In this document: positions 1-6,243 of the stretch, piece by piece | Layout: each line of letters starts with the position of its first letter | Position numbering within the stretch: the stretch's first letter is position 1 | From: Bacillota bacterium | GTDB lineage: Bacteria; Bacillota; Clostridia; Oscillospirales; Acutalibacteraceae | Assembly: GCA_023458915.1 (NCBI GenBank) | Contig: JAEWWM010000081.1 | Location: forward strand, 1-16,673 | Direction: 5' to 3' | Length of the DNA: 16,673 nucleotides | Program-made: the position numbers and the translations under genes | The notes under the pieces: generated by a model | Databases searched by the model: none | What the model was told of the DNA's origin: nothing | Seen by the model: only the letters and a program-made list of their open reading frames with translations

Positions 1-66
1 TCCGCCTAAAATCAGCTTTCTGCCAATTACAAGTTTATGTACATCATATCCGTGACCTATTCTCAT
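1..66 (-). CDS. ispF: 2-C-methyl-D-erythritol 2,4-cyclodiphosphate synthase, N-terminal fragment
   Basis: The first 22 codons read MRIGHGYDVHKLVIGRKLIL and then GG before the window ends. This is the typical IspF N-terminus. Asp8 and His10 are the family's metal-binding pair. The enzyme converts CDP-methyl-erythritol 2-phosphate to the cyclic diphosphate in the non-mevalonate isoprenoid pathway, in the cytoplasm. The gene runs leftward out of the window, so only the start is visible. A GGAG lies about 12 nt before the ATG, a rather long spacing. It follows tatD by 42 nt with no terminator between them, so it is probably the distal gene of the same leftward transcript. The identification is firm despite the short length, because the GHGYDVH signature is specific. 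Confidence 0.88.
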   Translation of the reverse strand, partial: MRIGHGYDVHKLVIGRKLILGG

Positions 67-108
67 AAAATTATTCAACTCCACACAATTCGAGAAGCGC
101 TAAAAATA

Positions 109-885
109 TTATTTCGTAAATACTCCAAACAATTTCACAGCATTTTTTTGAGTTACTTTCAAAACTTCCGACGTTGGCATGCCCTTTATTTCAGCTATTT
201 TTTCAGCTGTATACTTAATTTGCGCGGAATCACATCTTTTGCCGCGAAAAGGGGCAGGGGCTAAGTAAGGTGCATCTGTTTCAAGAACTATGGACAACAG
301 CGAGATGTTTTTTACAATCTCTACTATGTTTTTTGCGTTTTTAAATGTTACAATTCCGCCGATTCCAATATGCATTCCAAGATTAATTACCTCTTCCGCC
401 ATTTCCAAGTCGCCCGAAAAGCAATGAACAACGCCCTTTGGCATATATTTTTTTAAAATTGTAAGTATATCATTATGTGCTTCTCTATCATGAACCATAA
501 TTGGAAGGTTGTGCTTTAAAGCAAGCTTAATTTGATTTTCAAAAACTGATTTTCGAGCATCTTTATTTTCGGAATTATAATGATAATCAAGTCCGATTTC
601 TCCGACTGCTACCACTTTTTTATTATTTAAAATTAATTTTTCAAGTTCGTCTACAAAATTTTCGTGAGCAATTTTATCTACATTTTCGGGGTGAATACCA
701 ACAGCTGCATAAATATAATCATATTTTTCAGAAAGTTCTATAGATTTATGAGACGATTCAATATCTGCTCCGGCATTAATAACAGCAAAAACATCTTCAC
801 TCGGAAGTTTTGATAAAAGCTCTTCTCTGTCGTTATCAAAAGCCGAATCATCGTAATGCGCATGGGTATCGAATATTAAGTTCAT
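109..885 (-). CDS. tatD: TatD family metal-dependent DNase
   Basis: The protein has 258 residues, the normal TatD/YcfH length, and is a TIM-barrel metallohydrolase. The metal ligands of the family are visible: the HxH pair (His8, His10, in FDTHAHYDD), Glu96 in GEIGLDYHY, His132 in MVHDREAH, His154 in VVHCFSG and Asp204 in LETDAPYL. TatD proteins are 3'-5' exonucleases acting on single-stranded DNA or RNA in repair and turnover. In Firmicutes the gene commonly follows metG, as it does here. The start is taken at the ATG at 885, because AGAGGAAG (893-900) lies 7 nt upstream; the TTG one codon earlier would be only 4 nt from it. The stop is 42 nt before ispF. Confidence 0.95.
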   Translation of the reverse strand: MNLIFDTHAHYDDSAFDNDREELLSKLPSEDVFAVINAGADIESSHKSIELSEKYDYIYAAVGIHPENVDKIAHENFVDELEKLILNNKKVVAVGEIGLDYHYNSENKDARKSVFENQIKLALKHNLPIMVHDREAHNDILTILKKYMPKGVVHCFSGDLEMAEEVINLGMHIGIGGIVTFKNAKNIVEIVKNISLLSIVLETDAPYLAPAPFRGKRCDSAQIKYTAEKIAEIKGMPTSEVLKVTQKNAVKLFGVFTK

Positions 886-934
886 CAATAAACTTCCTCT
901 GTTACCCGAATTTGTTTTAAAACGGAACGCAAAT

Positions 935-2875
935 TTATCTAATTTTGCTTCCTGGGGTCATATCATCTACAAAAATAACCTTAACTTGGTTCTCCGGACA
1001 TTCAGCGGCTAAAATCATGCCATAGCTTTCAACTCCGCAAAGCTTAGCTGGTTTTAAATTCGAAACCAAAATTACGTTTCTGCCAGTAAGCTCTTCCGGC
1101 GTGTAGTATGGCGCAATTCCCGAAACGACTATTCTGTCGCCAACGCCGTCATCAAGTAAAAGCTTCAAAAGCTTTTTGGCTTTAGGAACAGGTTCGCATT
1201 TTTTGATTTTCGCAACTATAAGCTGTACCTTTGCGAAATCTTCTATATCAATGAGCTTTACTATATTTTCTTCCGATTCCTCTTCCTTAACTTCTTGCTT
1301 TATTTCTAATAAACTTTCAAGCTCTTTTATCTCTTCCTCCACGTCTATTCTTGGGAAAAGTGCTTCACCTTTTTTTACTGTTAAATTTTCAGGAAGCATT
1401 CCCCACTGAGCAGCCATTTGCCAAGTGCAAACCGATTTTTCGGCTCCAATTTGAGTTTGAATTTTTTTGGCAGTTTCAGGCATTACAGGTGAAATTAAAA
1501 TTGAAACTATTCTTAAAACTTCGCAAAGATTATAAAGAACTGCAGCAAGCCTGTCGTACTGGCTTTTATCTTTACCAAGTTGCCAGGGCATGGTTTCATC
1601 AATATACTTATTGCAGCGCGAAATAAGCAGCCAAACATCACTAAGAGCTGACGAAAACCTGTATCCGTTCATTTTAAGTTCGTATTCTTTTATTAAATTA
1701 ACCGCGGTGCTGATAAGTTCAGTGTCAAGGTTTCCGGGTTTTTGACCGCTCGGAATAGTACCTCCGAAATATTTATCTATCATAGCGATTGTTCTTGAAA
1801 GAAGGTTTCCAAGGTCGTTTGCTAAATCAAAATTAATTCTTTTAATAAGTGCTTCATTCGTAAACACACCGTCTGCGCCAAAAGGAATTTCGCGCATTAG
1901 AAAATATCTTATTGCATCCACACCATAACGCTTGCAAAGAATTTTCGGGTCTACAACATTGCCTTTAGATTTAGACATTTTACTTCCATCGCCGAAAAGA
2001 ATCCAGCCGTGACCATAAACTTGTTTAGGCAGTGATATTCCCAGAGCCATAAGAATCGCAGGCCAAATAACAACATGGAATCTAATAATTTCCTTACCCA
2101 CAAAATGAACATCCGCAGGCCAGTATTTTTTATAATCAGAATCATCGTCGGAGTCATACCCCTGAGCTGTTATGTAATTTGTAAGAGCATCAAGCCAGAC
2201 ATATACAATGTGATTTTTGTCAAAATCTACCGGTACGCCCCAGCTAAAACTTGTTCTGCTTACGCATAAATCATCAAGACCGTTTTCAATGAATTGGATC
2301 ATCTCATTTTTTCTACTTTCAGGCTGAATAAACCCCGGATGATCTTTGTAATACTGCAAAATTTTATCAGCATACTTAGAAAGTTTAAAAAAGTAAGCTT
2401 CCTCTTCCGCCCATTTAACTTCACGTCCACAATCAGGACATTTCCCGTCTTTAAGCTGTGTATCAGTAAAAAATGCCTCACACGGGGTACAGTACCATCC
2501 TTTATATTTGCCTTTGTAAATCTCGCCTTTATCATAAAGAGTTCTGAAAATTTTCTGAACTGCTTTTTCATGATAAGGGTAAGTTGTTCTTATAAATTTA
2601 TCGTAAGTTATGTTTAACGTAGACCATAAATCCTTAAAGCTCTCGACAATTTTGTCCACATATTCTTTCGGAGATTTATTTTCTTTCGCTGCATTCAGCT
2701 CGATTTTCTGGCCATGTTCATCCATTCCGGTCAAAAACATTACATCATAGCCTTGCATACGTTTAAATCTCGCAACTACATCCGCAGCAACTGTGCAATA
2801 ACTATGTCCTAAATGTGGTTGACCCGATGGAAAATATATCGGTGTGGTGATATAAAATTTCTTGTTTTCAGGCAT
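935..2875 (-). CDS. metG: Methionyl-tRNA synthetase with C-terminal tRNA-binding domain
   Basis: The enzyme has 646 residues and charges tRNA-Met with methionine in the cytoplasm. The class I signatures are present: HLGH at residues 21-24 and KMSKS at 299-303. A single zinc knuckle formed by Cys129, Cys132, Cys146 and Cys149 sits in the connective domain. The last hundred residues or so (DFAKVQLIVAKI onward) form the EMAP/Trbp111-like tRNA-binding domain, through which MetRS commonly dimerises. AAGGGAG lies about 8 nt before the ATG. The leader to recR is only 99 nt, and I see no T-box specifier stem or antiterminator in it. tatD follows 46-49 nt downstream on the same strand. Nothing looks truncated. 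Confidence 0.97.
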   Translation of the reverse strand: MPENKKFYITTPIYFPSGQPHLGHSYCTVAADVVARFKRMQGYDVMFLTGMDEHGQKIELNAAKENKSPKEYVDKIVESFKDLWSTLNITYDKFIRTTYPYHEKAVQKIFRTLYDKGEIYKGKYKGWYCTPCEAFFTDTQLKDGKCPDCGREVKWAEEEAYFFKLSKYADKILQYYKDHPGFIQPESRKNEMIQFIENGLDDLCVSRTSFSWGVPVDFDKNHIVYVWLDALTNYITAQGYDSDDDSDYKKYWPADVHFVGKEIIRFHVVIWPAILMALGISLPKQVYGHGWILFGDGSKMSKSKGNVVDPKILCKRYGVDAIRYFLMREIPFGADGVFTNEALIKRINFDLANDLGNLLSRTIAMIDKYFGGTIPSGQKPGNLDTELISTAVNLIKEYELKMNGYRFSSALSDVWLLISRCNKYIDETMPWQLGKDKSQYDRLAAVLYNLCEVLRIVSILISPVMPETAKKIQTQIGAEKSVCTWQMAAQWGMLPENLTVKKGEALFPRIDVEEEIKELESLLEIKQEVKEEESEENIVKLIDIEDFAKVQLIVAKIKKCEPVPKAKKLLKLLLDDGVGDRIVVSGIAPYYTPEELTGRNVILVSNLKPAKLCGVESYGMILAAECPENQVKVIFVDDMTPGSKIR

Positions 2876-2913
2876 ATAATTTAACTCCCTTTTTGCTTAG
2901 GTAAAAATGTTAG

Positions 2914-2950
2914 TTTTTAGGATTGTATCACCTAAAAAAGTAAATAACCA
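2914..2950 (-). promoter_or_regulatory. Candidate metG promoter with an 8-bp dyad around its -10
   Basis: On the minus strand an extended -10, TGATACAAT (2922-2930), lies 17 nt from a weak -35, TGGTTA (2945-2950). The -10 is flanked exactly by a perfect inverted repeat, TTTTTAGG at 2914-2921 and CCTAAAAA at 2931-2938 (plus-strand reading), so the promoter core is the 9-nt spacer of the dyad. This could be an operator, or a weak hairpin ending recR transcription. There is no GC-rich stem, and the run of T needed for a terminator is poor. Confidence 0.4.
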
Positions 2951-2974
2951 GTGTTTCAGTAAAAATTTCTAATG

Positions 2975-3580
2975 CTAAATAATTTCCATCCTTCCAAAAA
3001 GTGCGCGAGAAAGGGTGACTTCATCGGCGTATTCAAGTGAAGCACCAACAGGCACGCCGTAAGCGAGCCTTGTAACTTTTATACCAAGCGGCTTTAAAAG
3101 TTTTGAAGTGTACATAGCTGTTGCTTCGCCTTCAACAGTCGGATTTGTTGCCATGATTACTTCGTTTATTTCATCTCTTTTTATGCGGTTAAGAAGCTCT
3201 TTTATGCGTATTTCATCCGGCCCCACGCCGTTTAGAGGCGAAATTACTCCATGAAGAACATGGTAAAGCGAATGAAATTCCTGCGTGCGTTCAATAGCGG
3301 AAACGTCCTGCGGCTCCTCAACCACACATATTATTGATTTATCGCGCGAATTATCGGTGCAGATATCGCACATTTCCTTATCTGTAAAATTGCAACAATT
3401 TTTACAGTAGTGAATGTTTTCTCGCGCTTCTATTATGGCTTTTGCAAATTCTTCCGCTTTTTCTTTCGGCATTTTTAAAACCGAATAGGCAAGCCGTCCG
3501 GCTGTTTTCCTGCCAATGCTAGGGAGCTTTTCAAAATTGTCAGTTAGTTTTTCAAGCGGAGGAAGATAATATTTACTCAT
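2975..3580 (-). CDS. recR: Recombination mediator protein RecR
   Basis: The protein has 201 residues, the usual RecR length. In order it shows an N-terminal helix-hairpin-helix (LPSIGRKTAGRLAY, residues about 19-32), a four-cysteine zinc finger (Cys59, Cys62, Cys71, Cys74), and a Toprim domain starting near SIICVVEEPQD (about 82-92), followed by the conserved ATNPTVEGEATA and the C-terminal LAYGVPVGASLEYADE. RecR works with RecF and RecO to load RecA on gapped DNA. The ATG lies one base after the ybaB stop codon, so the two are tightly coupled. A GGGGAT about 10 nt upstream, inside the end of ybaB, may serve as ribosome binding site. dnaX-ybaB-recR is a widespread conserved order. Confidence 0.97.
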   Translation of the reverse strand: MSKYYLPPLEKLTDNFEKLPSIGRKTAGRLAYSVLKMPKEKAEEFAKAIIEARENIHYCKNCCNFTDKEMCDICTDNSRDKSIICVVEEPQDVSAIERTQEFHSLYHVLHGVISPLNGVGPDEIRIKELLNRIKRDEINEVIMATNPTVEGEATAMYTSKLLKPLGIKVTRLAYGVPVGASLEYADEVTLSRALFGRMEII

Positions 3581-3581
3581 A

Positions 3582-3929
3582 TTAAAACATCCCCGGAAGG
3601 TTCATTTTGCCGGAAATGCTCTGCATTACAGCTTCTTTTTCTACATTTGCTTTTTTAATTGCCTCGTTCGCGGCAGCTATTATTATATCTGAAAGCATGT
3701 CAGTTTCTTTAGGATCCACAACCTCTGGTTTTATGTCTATTTTTAGAATTTCTAGCTTGCCATTTACTATTACTTTAACAGCTTCGCCCCCTGAAGTTGC
3801 TTCATACTCTTTTTCTTCGAGTTCTGCGGTCGCCTTCTCCATTTCCTCCTGAGCCTGCTGCGCCTGTTTTGCAAGCTTTTGTATATCGTTTATTCCGGCT
3901 CCGCCGCTTTGCGGTAATCTTACTTTCAT
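3582..3929 (-). CDS. ybaB: YbaB/EbfC family nucleoid-associated protein
   Basis: The protein has 115 residues and matches the small YbaB/EbfC DNA-binding family. It has a long charged N-terminal helix (residues about 12-45, QKLAKQAQQAQEEMEKATAELEEKE), a short beta sheet with the hallmark GGEAVKVIVNGKLEILKIDI, and a C-terminal helix. Family members dimerise in a tweezer shape and bind DNA with little sequence specificity. Fixed placement between dnaX and recR suggests a link to replication or repair, but the exact role is unsettled. The ATG at 3929 has a strong AGGAGG about 8 nt upstream, and the dnaX stop codon lies within 12 nt, so this is an operon gene. The first residues (MKVRLPQSGGAGI) are atypical of the family but contiguous. 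Confidence 0.95.
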   Translation of the reverse strand: MKVRLPQSGGAGINDIQKLAKQAQQAQEEMEKATAELEEKEYEATSGGEAVKVIVNGKLEILKIDIKPEVVDPKETDMLSDIIIAAANEAIKKANVEKEAVMQSISGKMNLPGMF

Positions 3930-3941
3930 TAATTTTACCTC

Positions 3942-5471
3942 CTAATTTAAATTAACATTTATTCCGCTATTCTGGGCATTCATTACTAATTCGTCAAAAG
4001 GGTCACATTTTTCTTCGGAATCATTTTGGCTCTCATTTTTTTTAACGTATGGCCCCAGGTTGTACTGTTTACCCATAATGTCGTTTATTATTTTTTTAAT
4101 GGCACTTCTGTATTCTCTGCGCCGCAAAAGCTCAAAAGCCAAAGAGTTTGTGGAATCTATCAAAATATAATTCCCGCTTTCATAAGCGCTCGATTCCCTT
4201 AAAGATATGTAAAGAGATTTTAAATTTTTCTCATTTTTTAGTACTTCGAGTATTTTCGCCCATTCAGAAAGAAGATTTTTGTTGCCACTCTGTAGTAGAG
4301 GGGTTTCCGGTACTAGTTCCGGTTTTTTGGCCGGAATTATTTTTTTTGATTTTTTTAAAAAATCATTTTCAGCAGAATCTGCAGACGGTTCGCGGTCCAT
4401 TTTATTGCCGCCAAATTTAATACACAGCTTTACAAGCGCAGTTTCCATTTCAAGTTTTTGGTTAGAACCGCTGTTCATATTCCTATAGGATTCCTGAAAA
4501 ATATCAAGCGCAGATAAAATACCATCAAGATTCATTTTATTTAAATCTATATTTTTAAATTCTGAGTCAAATGCCTCACCCGTAATTTTATATATCATAA
4601 AACTTCTGAAACATTCCATTATTTCTTCGCAAAATTTCAACATATTTTTGGATTCACGATGAATTTTGTCAATTAACTCCAAACACTTTACAGAGTTACC
4701 GATACTTACAAAATTAATTACACTAAAAACATACTCAGTTCCTGTTATACCTAAAATTTTTTTAGCGGATTTTTCATCAATGTTATTTTGGCATGCATTT
4801 GCGCATTGATCCAAAAGAGAAAGAGCGTCTCTCATCGCGCCGTCTGCCGATTGAGCAATAAAATGTGCGGCATCATCTTCAATTTTAATGTTTTCTTTAT
4901 TGCAAATATATTCAATTCTTTTAAAAATATCTTCTTGAGAAATTCTGTGAAAATCGAATCTTTGACATCTTGAGATTATGGTTGCTGGAAGTTTATGAGC
5001 TTCTGTTGTTGCAAGAATAAAAATGGCATGCGCGGGAGGTTCTTCTAATACTTTTAAAAATGCGTTAAAAGCACCGCTCGAGAGCATATGAACCTCATCT
5101 ATAATATATACCCTATATTTGCATTTAGCTGGTGAAAAAATCACTTCTTCACGCATGGATCTTATATTTTCAACACCGTTATTGCTCGCGGCATCAATTT
5201 CAATAATATCGAGCATATTTTCAATTTCCGCGCTCTGACAAATATCGCATTTAAGGCAAAGATTCCCACCAACAGGGCTCAAACAATTTACTGCTTTTGC
5301 CAAAATTTTCGCACACGAAGTTTTACCTGTCCCCCGTGAACCTGTGAAAAGATAAGCATGAGAAATTCTACCTGATATTACTTCGCTTTTTAAAGTTTTA
5401 ACAACATGGTCTTGTCCAATTACATCGTCAAAAATTTTTGGGCGCCATTTGCGGTATAGTGCCTGATACAA
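3942..5471 (-). CDS. dnaX: DNA polymerase III subunit gamma/tau
   Basis: The protein has 509 residues and is the clamp-loader ATPase of the replicative polymerase. The AAA+ features are clear: Walker A GSRGTGKT (residues 44-51), the zinc module Cys63, Cys72, Cys75, Cys78, the Walker B box IIDEVHML (123-130), and the SRC motif at 167-169 that supplies the trans-acting arginine. The lid and domain III end near residue 355. A linker and a less conserved tau-type tail follow. The start is TTG (5469-5471), supported by GTGAGGTC about 7 nt upstream; no in-frame ATG precedes it. The SRP RNA gene lies some 40 nt upstream. Residues 371-377 are coded by stacked slippery runs that might give a shorter gamma form (separate entry). 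Confidence 0.97.
   Translation of the reverse strand: MYQALYRKWRPKIFDDVIGQDHVVKTLKSEVISGRISHAYLFTGSRGTGKTSCAKILAKAVNCLSPVGGNLCLKCDICQSAEIENMLDIIEIDAASNNGVENIRSMREEVIFSPAKCKYRVYIIDEVHMLSSGAFNAFLKVLEEPPAHAIFILATTEAHKLPATIISRCQRFDFHRISQEDIFKRIEYICNKENIKIEDDAAHFIAQSADGAMRDALSLLDQCANACQNNIDEKSAKKILGITGTEYVFSVINFVSIGNSVKCLELIDKIHRESKNMLKFCEEIMECFRSFMIYKITGEAFDSEFKNIDLNKMNLDGILSALDIFQESYRNMNSGSNQKLEMETALVKLCIKFGGNKMDREPSADSAENDFLKKSKKIIPAKKPELVPETPLLQSGNKNLLSEWAKILEVLKNEKNLKSLYISLRESSAYESGNYILIDSTNSLAFELLRRREYRSAIKKIINDIMGKQYNLGPYVKKNESQNDSEEKCDPFDELVMNAQNSGINVNLN
4341..4361 (-). other. Candidate frameshift/slippage site in dnaX
   Basis: Codons 371-377 (F-L-K-K-S-K-K) read TTT TTA AAA AAA TCA AAA AAA on the minus strand. 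They contain T TTA AAA and two A AAA AAA heptamers, all in the phase needed for -1 ribosomal slippage, plus runs of seven and eight A that could allow polymerase slippage. The -1 frame stops at TGA (4264-4266), giving a product of about 402 residues. Loss of one A from the A8 run creates an immediate TAA. The site lies shortly after domain III. Use in vivo is an inference; low-complexity A/T is common in such genomes. Confidence 0.4.
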
Positions 5472-5510
5472 TTTACCGACCTCACTTAACTTAAAAAGTA
5501 ATATCTTTTA

Positions 5511-5657
5511 AGATACGTAACCCACTATGCAACCGAATGAATTAACTATATCGCACAGAACATATTGCTTAATGCTGCTCGGTTCCCCGCCTGACATGGT
5601 TCACAATCATCTGCCGTATAGCACCCACTCGGCTGCATACTGAATTACCCTATACCT
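5511..5657 (-). ncRNA. ffs: Signal recognition particle RNA (4.5S-like, elongated rod)
   Basis: The minus strand carries the conserved apical domain of SRP RNA: GTGAACCATGTCAGG, then CGG-GGAA-CCG, then AGCAGCATTAAG. These are the GGAA tetraloop (5583-5586) and the two sides of the symmetric loop that bind the Ffh M domain. The flanks pair into one long rod: ATTG/CAAT, CAGA/TCTG, CTATA/TATAG, a 14-bp helix between 5626-5639 and 5526-5539 with two G-U pairs, then GTAA/TTAC and AGGTA/TATCT. The two arms are nearly equal, 71 and 72 nt, which supports the ends given. No Bacillus-type Alu domain is apparent. The gene sits just upstream of dnaX, as in other Firmicutes. The exact ends are estimates. 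Confidence 0.93.
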
Positions 5658-5673
5658 CGCGATAATCTTTCTT

Positions 5674-5703
5674 ATTATAAAACTAAGATAGATTCTATGT
5701 TTC
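5674..5703 (-). promoter_or_regulatory. Candidate SRP RNA promoter
   Basis: On the minus strand a perfect -10, TATAAT (5674-5679), lies 18 nt downstream of a weak -35, GAAACA (5698-5703). The expected start, near 5667, is about 10 nt before the first paired base of the SRP RNA rod, which fits a short 5' trimming. A second TATAAT with an extended TG lies at 5764-5769, without a recognisable -35. Confidence 0.5.
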
Positions 5704-5773
5704 TTTTTCACCTACAGCGAAAAAACAATAACTCATGCATGCCAATTTAATATTGCTAATTGAATTATAGCAG

Positions 5774-5803
5774 TTGACATTTTATGTATTTAGATTGTAT
5801 AAT
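5774..5803 (+). promoter_or_regulatory. Strong promoter of the antisense RNA
   Basis: A perfect TTGACA (5774-5779) and a perfect TATAAT (5798-5803) are separated by 18 nt. This is the best sigma-A promoter match in the window, yet it leads to no open reading frame. It leads to a stretch of about 90 nt ending in an intrinsic terminator, as expected for a small RNA. The start is expected at about 5810-5811. Confidence 0.75.
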
Positions 5804-5810
5804 AATTATA

Positions 5811-5900
5811 GTAAAGGTTCAACCGTTTTAAGAACGGTTTGCCCAAAAGATAGTTAACAAATAACCACTAACTTTTAGCTGAGAGAGTGGTTATTTTTTT
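5811..5900 (+). ncRNA. Putative antitoxin small RNA
   Basis: The stretch between the strong promoter ending at 5803 and the terminator at 5859-5900 holds no start codon with a reading frame worth calling, so it is read as a small RNA of about 90 nt. It opens with GTAAAGGTTC and forms a 5' hairpin, AACCGTT-TTAAG-AACGGTT (5821-5839). Its 3' part is antisense to the last codons, the stop codon and the terminator of the 22-residue peptide gene on the opposite strand. That convergent, 3'-overlapping layout is typical of type I antitoxins such as RatA of txpA/ratA and RNA II of the Fst par locus. The antitoxin role is inferred from layout only. Confidence 0.55.
5859..5900 (+). terminator. Intrinsic terminator shared by antisense RNA and toxin mRNA
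   Basis: AAATAACCACT (5859-5869) and AGTGGTTATTT (5886-5896) form a perfect 11-bp stem with a 16-nt loop. The stem runs into seven T (5894-5900) on the plus strand. On the minus strand the same hairpin follows the peptide stop codon (5891-5893), but the trailing T tract is interrupted (TTTGTTAACTATCTTTT), so it would end the toxin mRNA less efficiently. The stem is also the main region where the two RNAs are complementary. Confidence 0.75.
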
Positions 5901-5959
5901 ATGTTATTAATTATTCCGTAAAATACGATTAGTATTAATAGAAAACATATTAAATCCAT
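5891..5959 (-). CDS. Putative type I toxin, 22-residue hydrophobic peptide
   Basis: The reading frame codes for 22 residues: it starts MDLICFLLIL, continues IVFYGII and ends NNIKK. It is a single hydrophobic helix of about 15 residues (3-17) followed by a polar, lysine-terminated tail, the usual build of membrane-acting type I toxins. The ATG at 5959 is preceded by AGGAG with an 8-nt gap, and that Shine-Dalgarno sits in a hairpin. A promoter (6028-6056) and the shared terminator frame the gene. A convergent small RNA overlaps its end. I do not recognise the sequence family: it lacks the Fst-type Pro/Gly motif and differs from the Bacillus and Clostridioides toxins I recall. The coding call rests on ribosome binding site, promoter and layout, since the length alone proves nothing. 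Confidence 0.6.
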   Translation of the reverse strand: MDLICFLLILIVFYGIINNIKK

Positions 5960-5968
5960 AAACGTCAC

Positions 5969-5984
5969 TCCTCTCCATAGAGGA
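5969..5984 (-). promoter_or_regulatory. Hairpin masking the toxin ribosome binding site
   Basis: In the toxin mRNA, TCCTCT and AGAGGA form a 6-bp stem with a four-base loop (ATGG). The Shine-Dalgarno AGGAG (5968-5972) is almost wholly inside the 3' arm. Such 5' helices keep type I toxin mRNAs poorly translated until they are processed or refolded. The loop holds an out-of-frame ATG. Confidence 0.55.
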
Positions 5985-6027
5985 TGTGACAAACCGCTCT
6001 CTAACAGACGAACCTTTACAATATTTG

Positions 6028-6056
6028 ATTGTACTAAATTATTACTCAAATTTCAA
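6028..6056 (-). promoter_or_regulatory. Toxin mRNA promoter
   Basis: On the minus strand TTGAAA (6051-6056) and TACAAT (6028-6033) are 17 nt apart, a good sigma-A match and somewhat weaker than the antisense promoter. The start is expected near 6020, giving a leader of about 60 nt and an mRNA of about 150-160 nt. Confidence 0.65.
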
Positions 6057-6168
6057 TAATAAAAACCGTATACTTTATGCTTTCCAAAAATTTACACAAA
6101 ATAAATAAAAATATTTTAAAAATCAAGTATGATTACGTCGAATTTGCGAATTGATTTAAAAACATATC

Positions 6169-6177
6169 TGCTATAGC
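6169..6177 (+). promoter_or_regulatory. Weak candidate promoter for the asparaginase gene
   Basis: An extended -10, TGCTATAGC (6169-6177), lies about 65 nt before the start codon, with TTGATT 15 nt upstream of its hexamer. The rest of 6057-6231 is very A/T rich and shows no gene. The spacing is short, so this is only the best candidate seen. Confidence 0.25.
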
Positions 6178-6243
6178 ATAATAATATAAAAAAATTCACA
6201 TTAGCATAAATTTTTAATAAATTTATAAATTAGGAGAATGTGT

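Larger units (their letters stand above)
5811..6019. repeat. Inverted repeats at the 5' ends of both transcripts
   Basis: GTAAAGGTTC at 5811-5820 recurs as a perfect inverted copy, GAACCTTTAC, at 6010-6019. A second matching block, CGGTTTG (5835-5841) against CAAACCG (5990-5996), lies further in, with partly similar sequence between. The two RNAs therefore begin with nearly the same sequence. The 209-bp unit resembles either a duplicated promoter/leader or a tiny element with terminal inverted repeats. No clear target duplication is visible. Confidence 0.65.

Noticed and set aside
2876..2974. T-box riboswitch upstream of metG
   Set aside because: The gap is only 99 nt and no T-box consensus or antiterminator was found.
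6077..6154. A 25-residue frame on the plus strand upstream of the asparaginase gene
   Set aside because: It is Lys/Asn rich as expected from random A/T sequence, with no ribosome binding site and no promoter.
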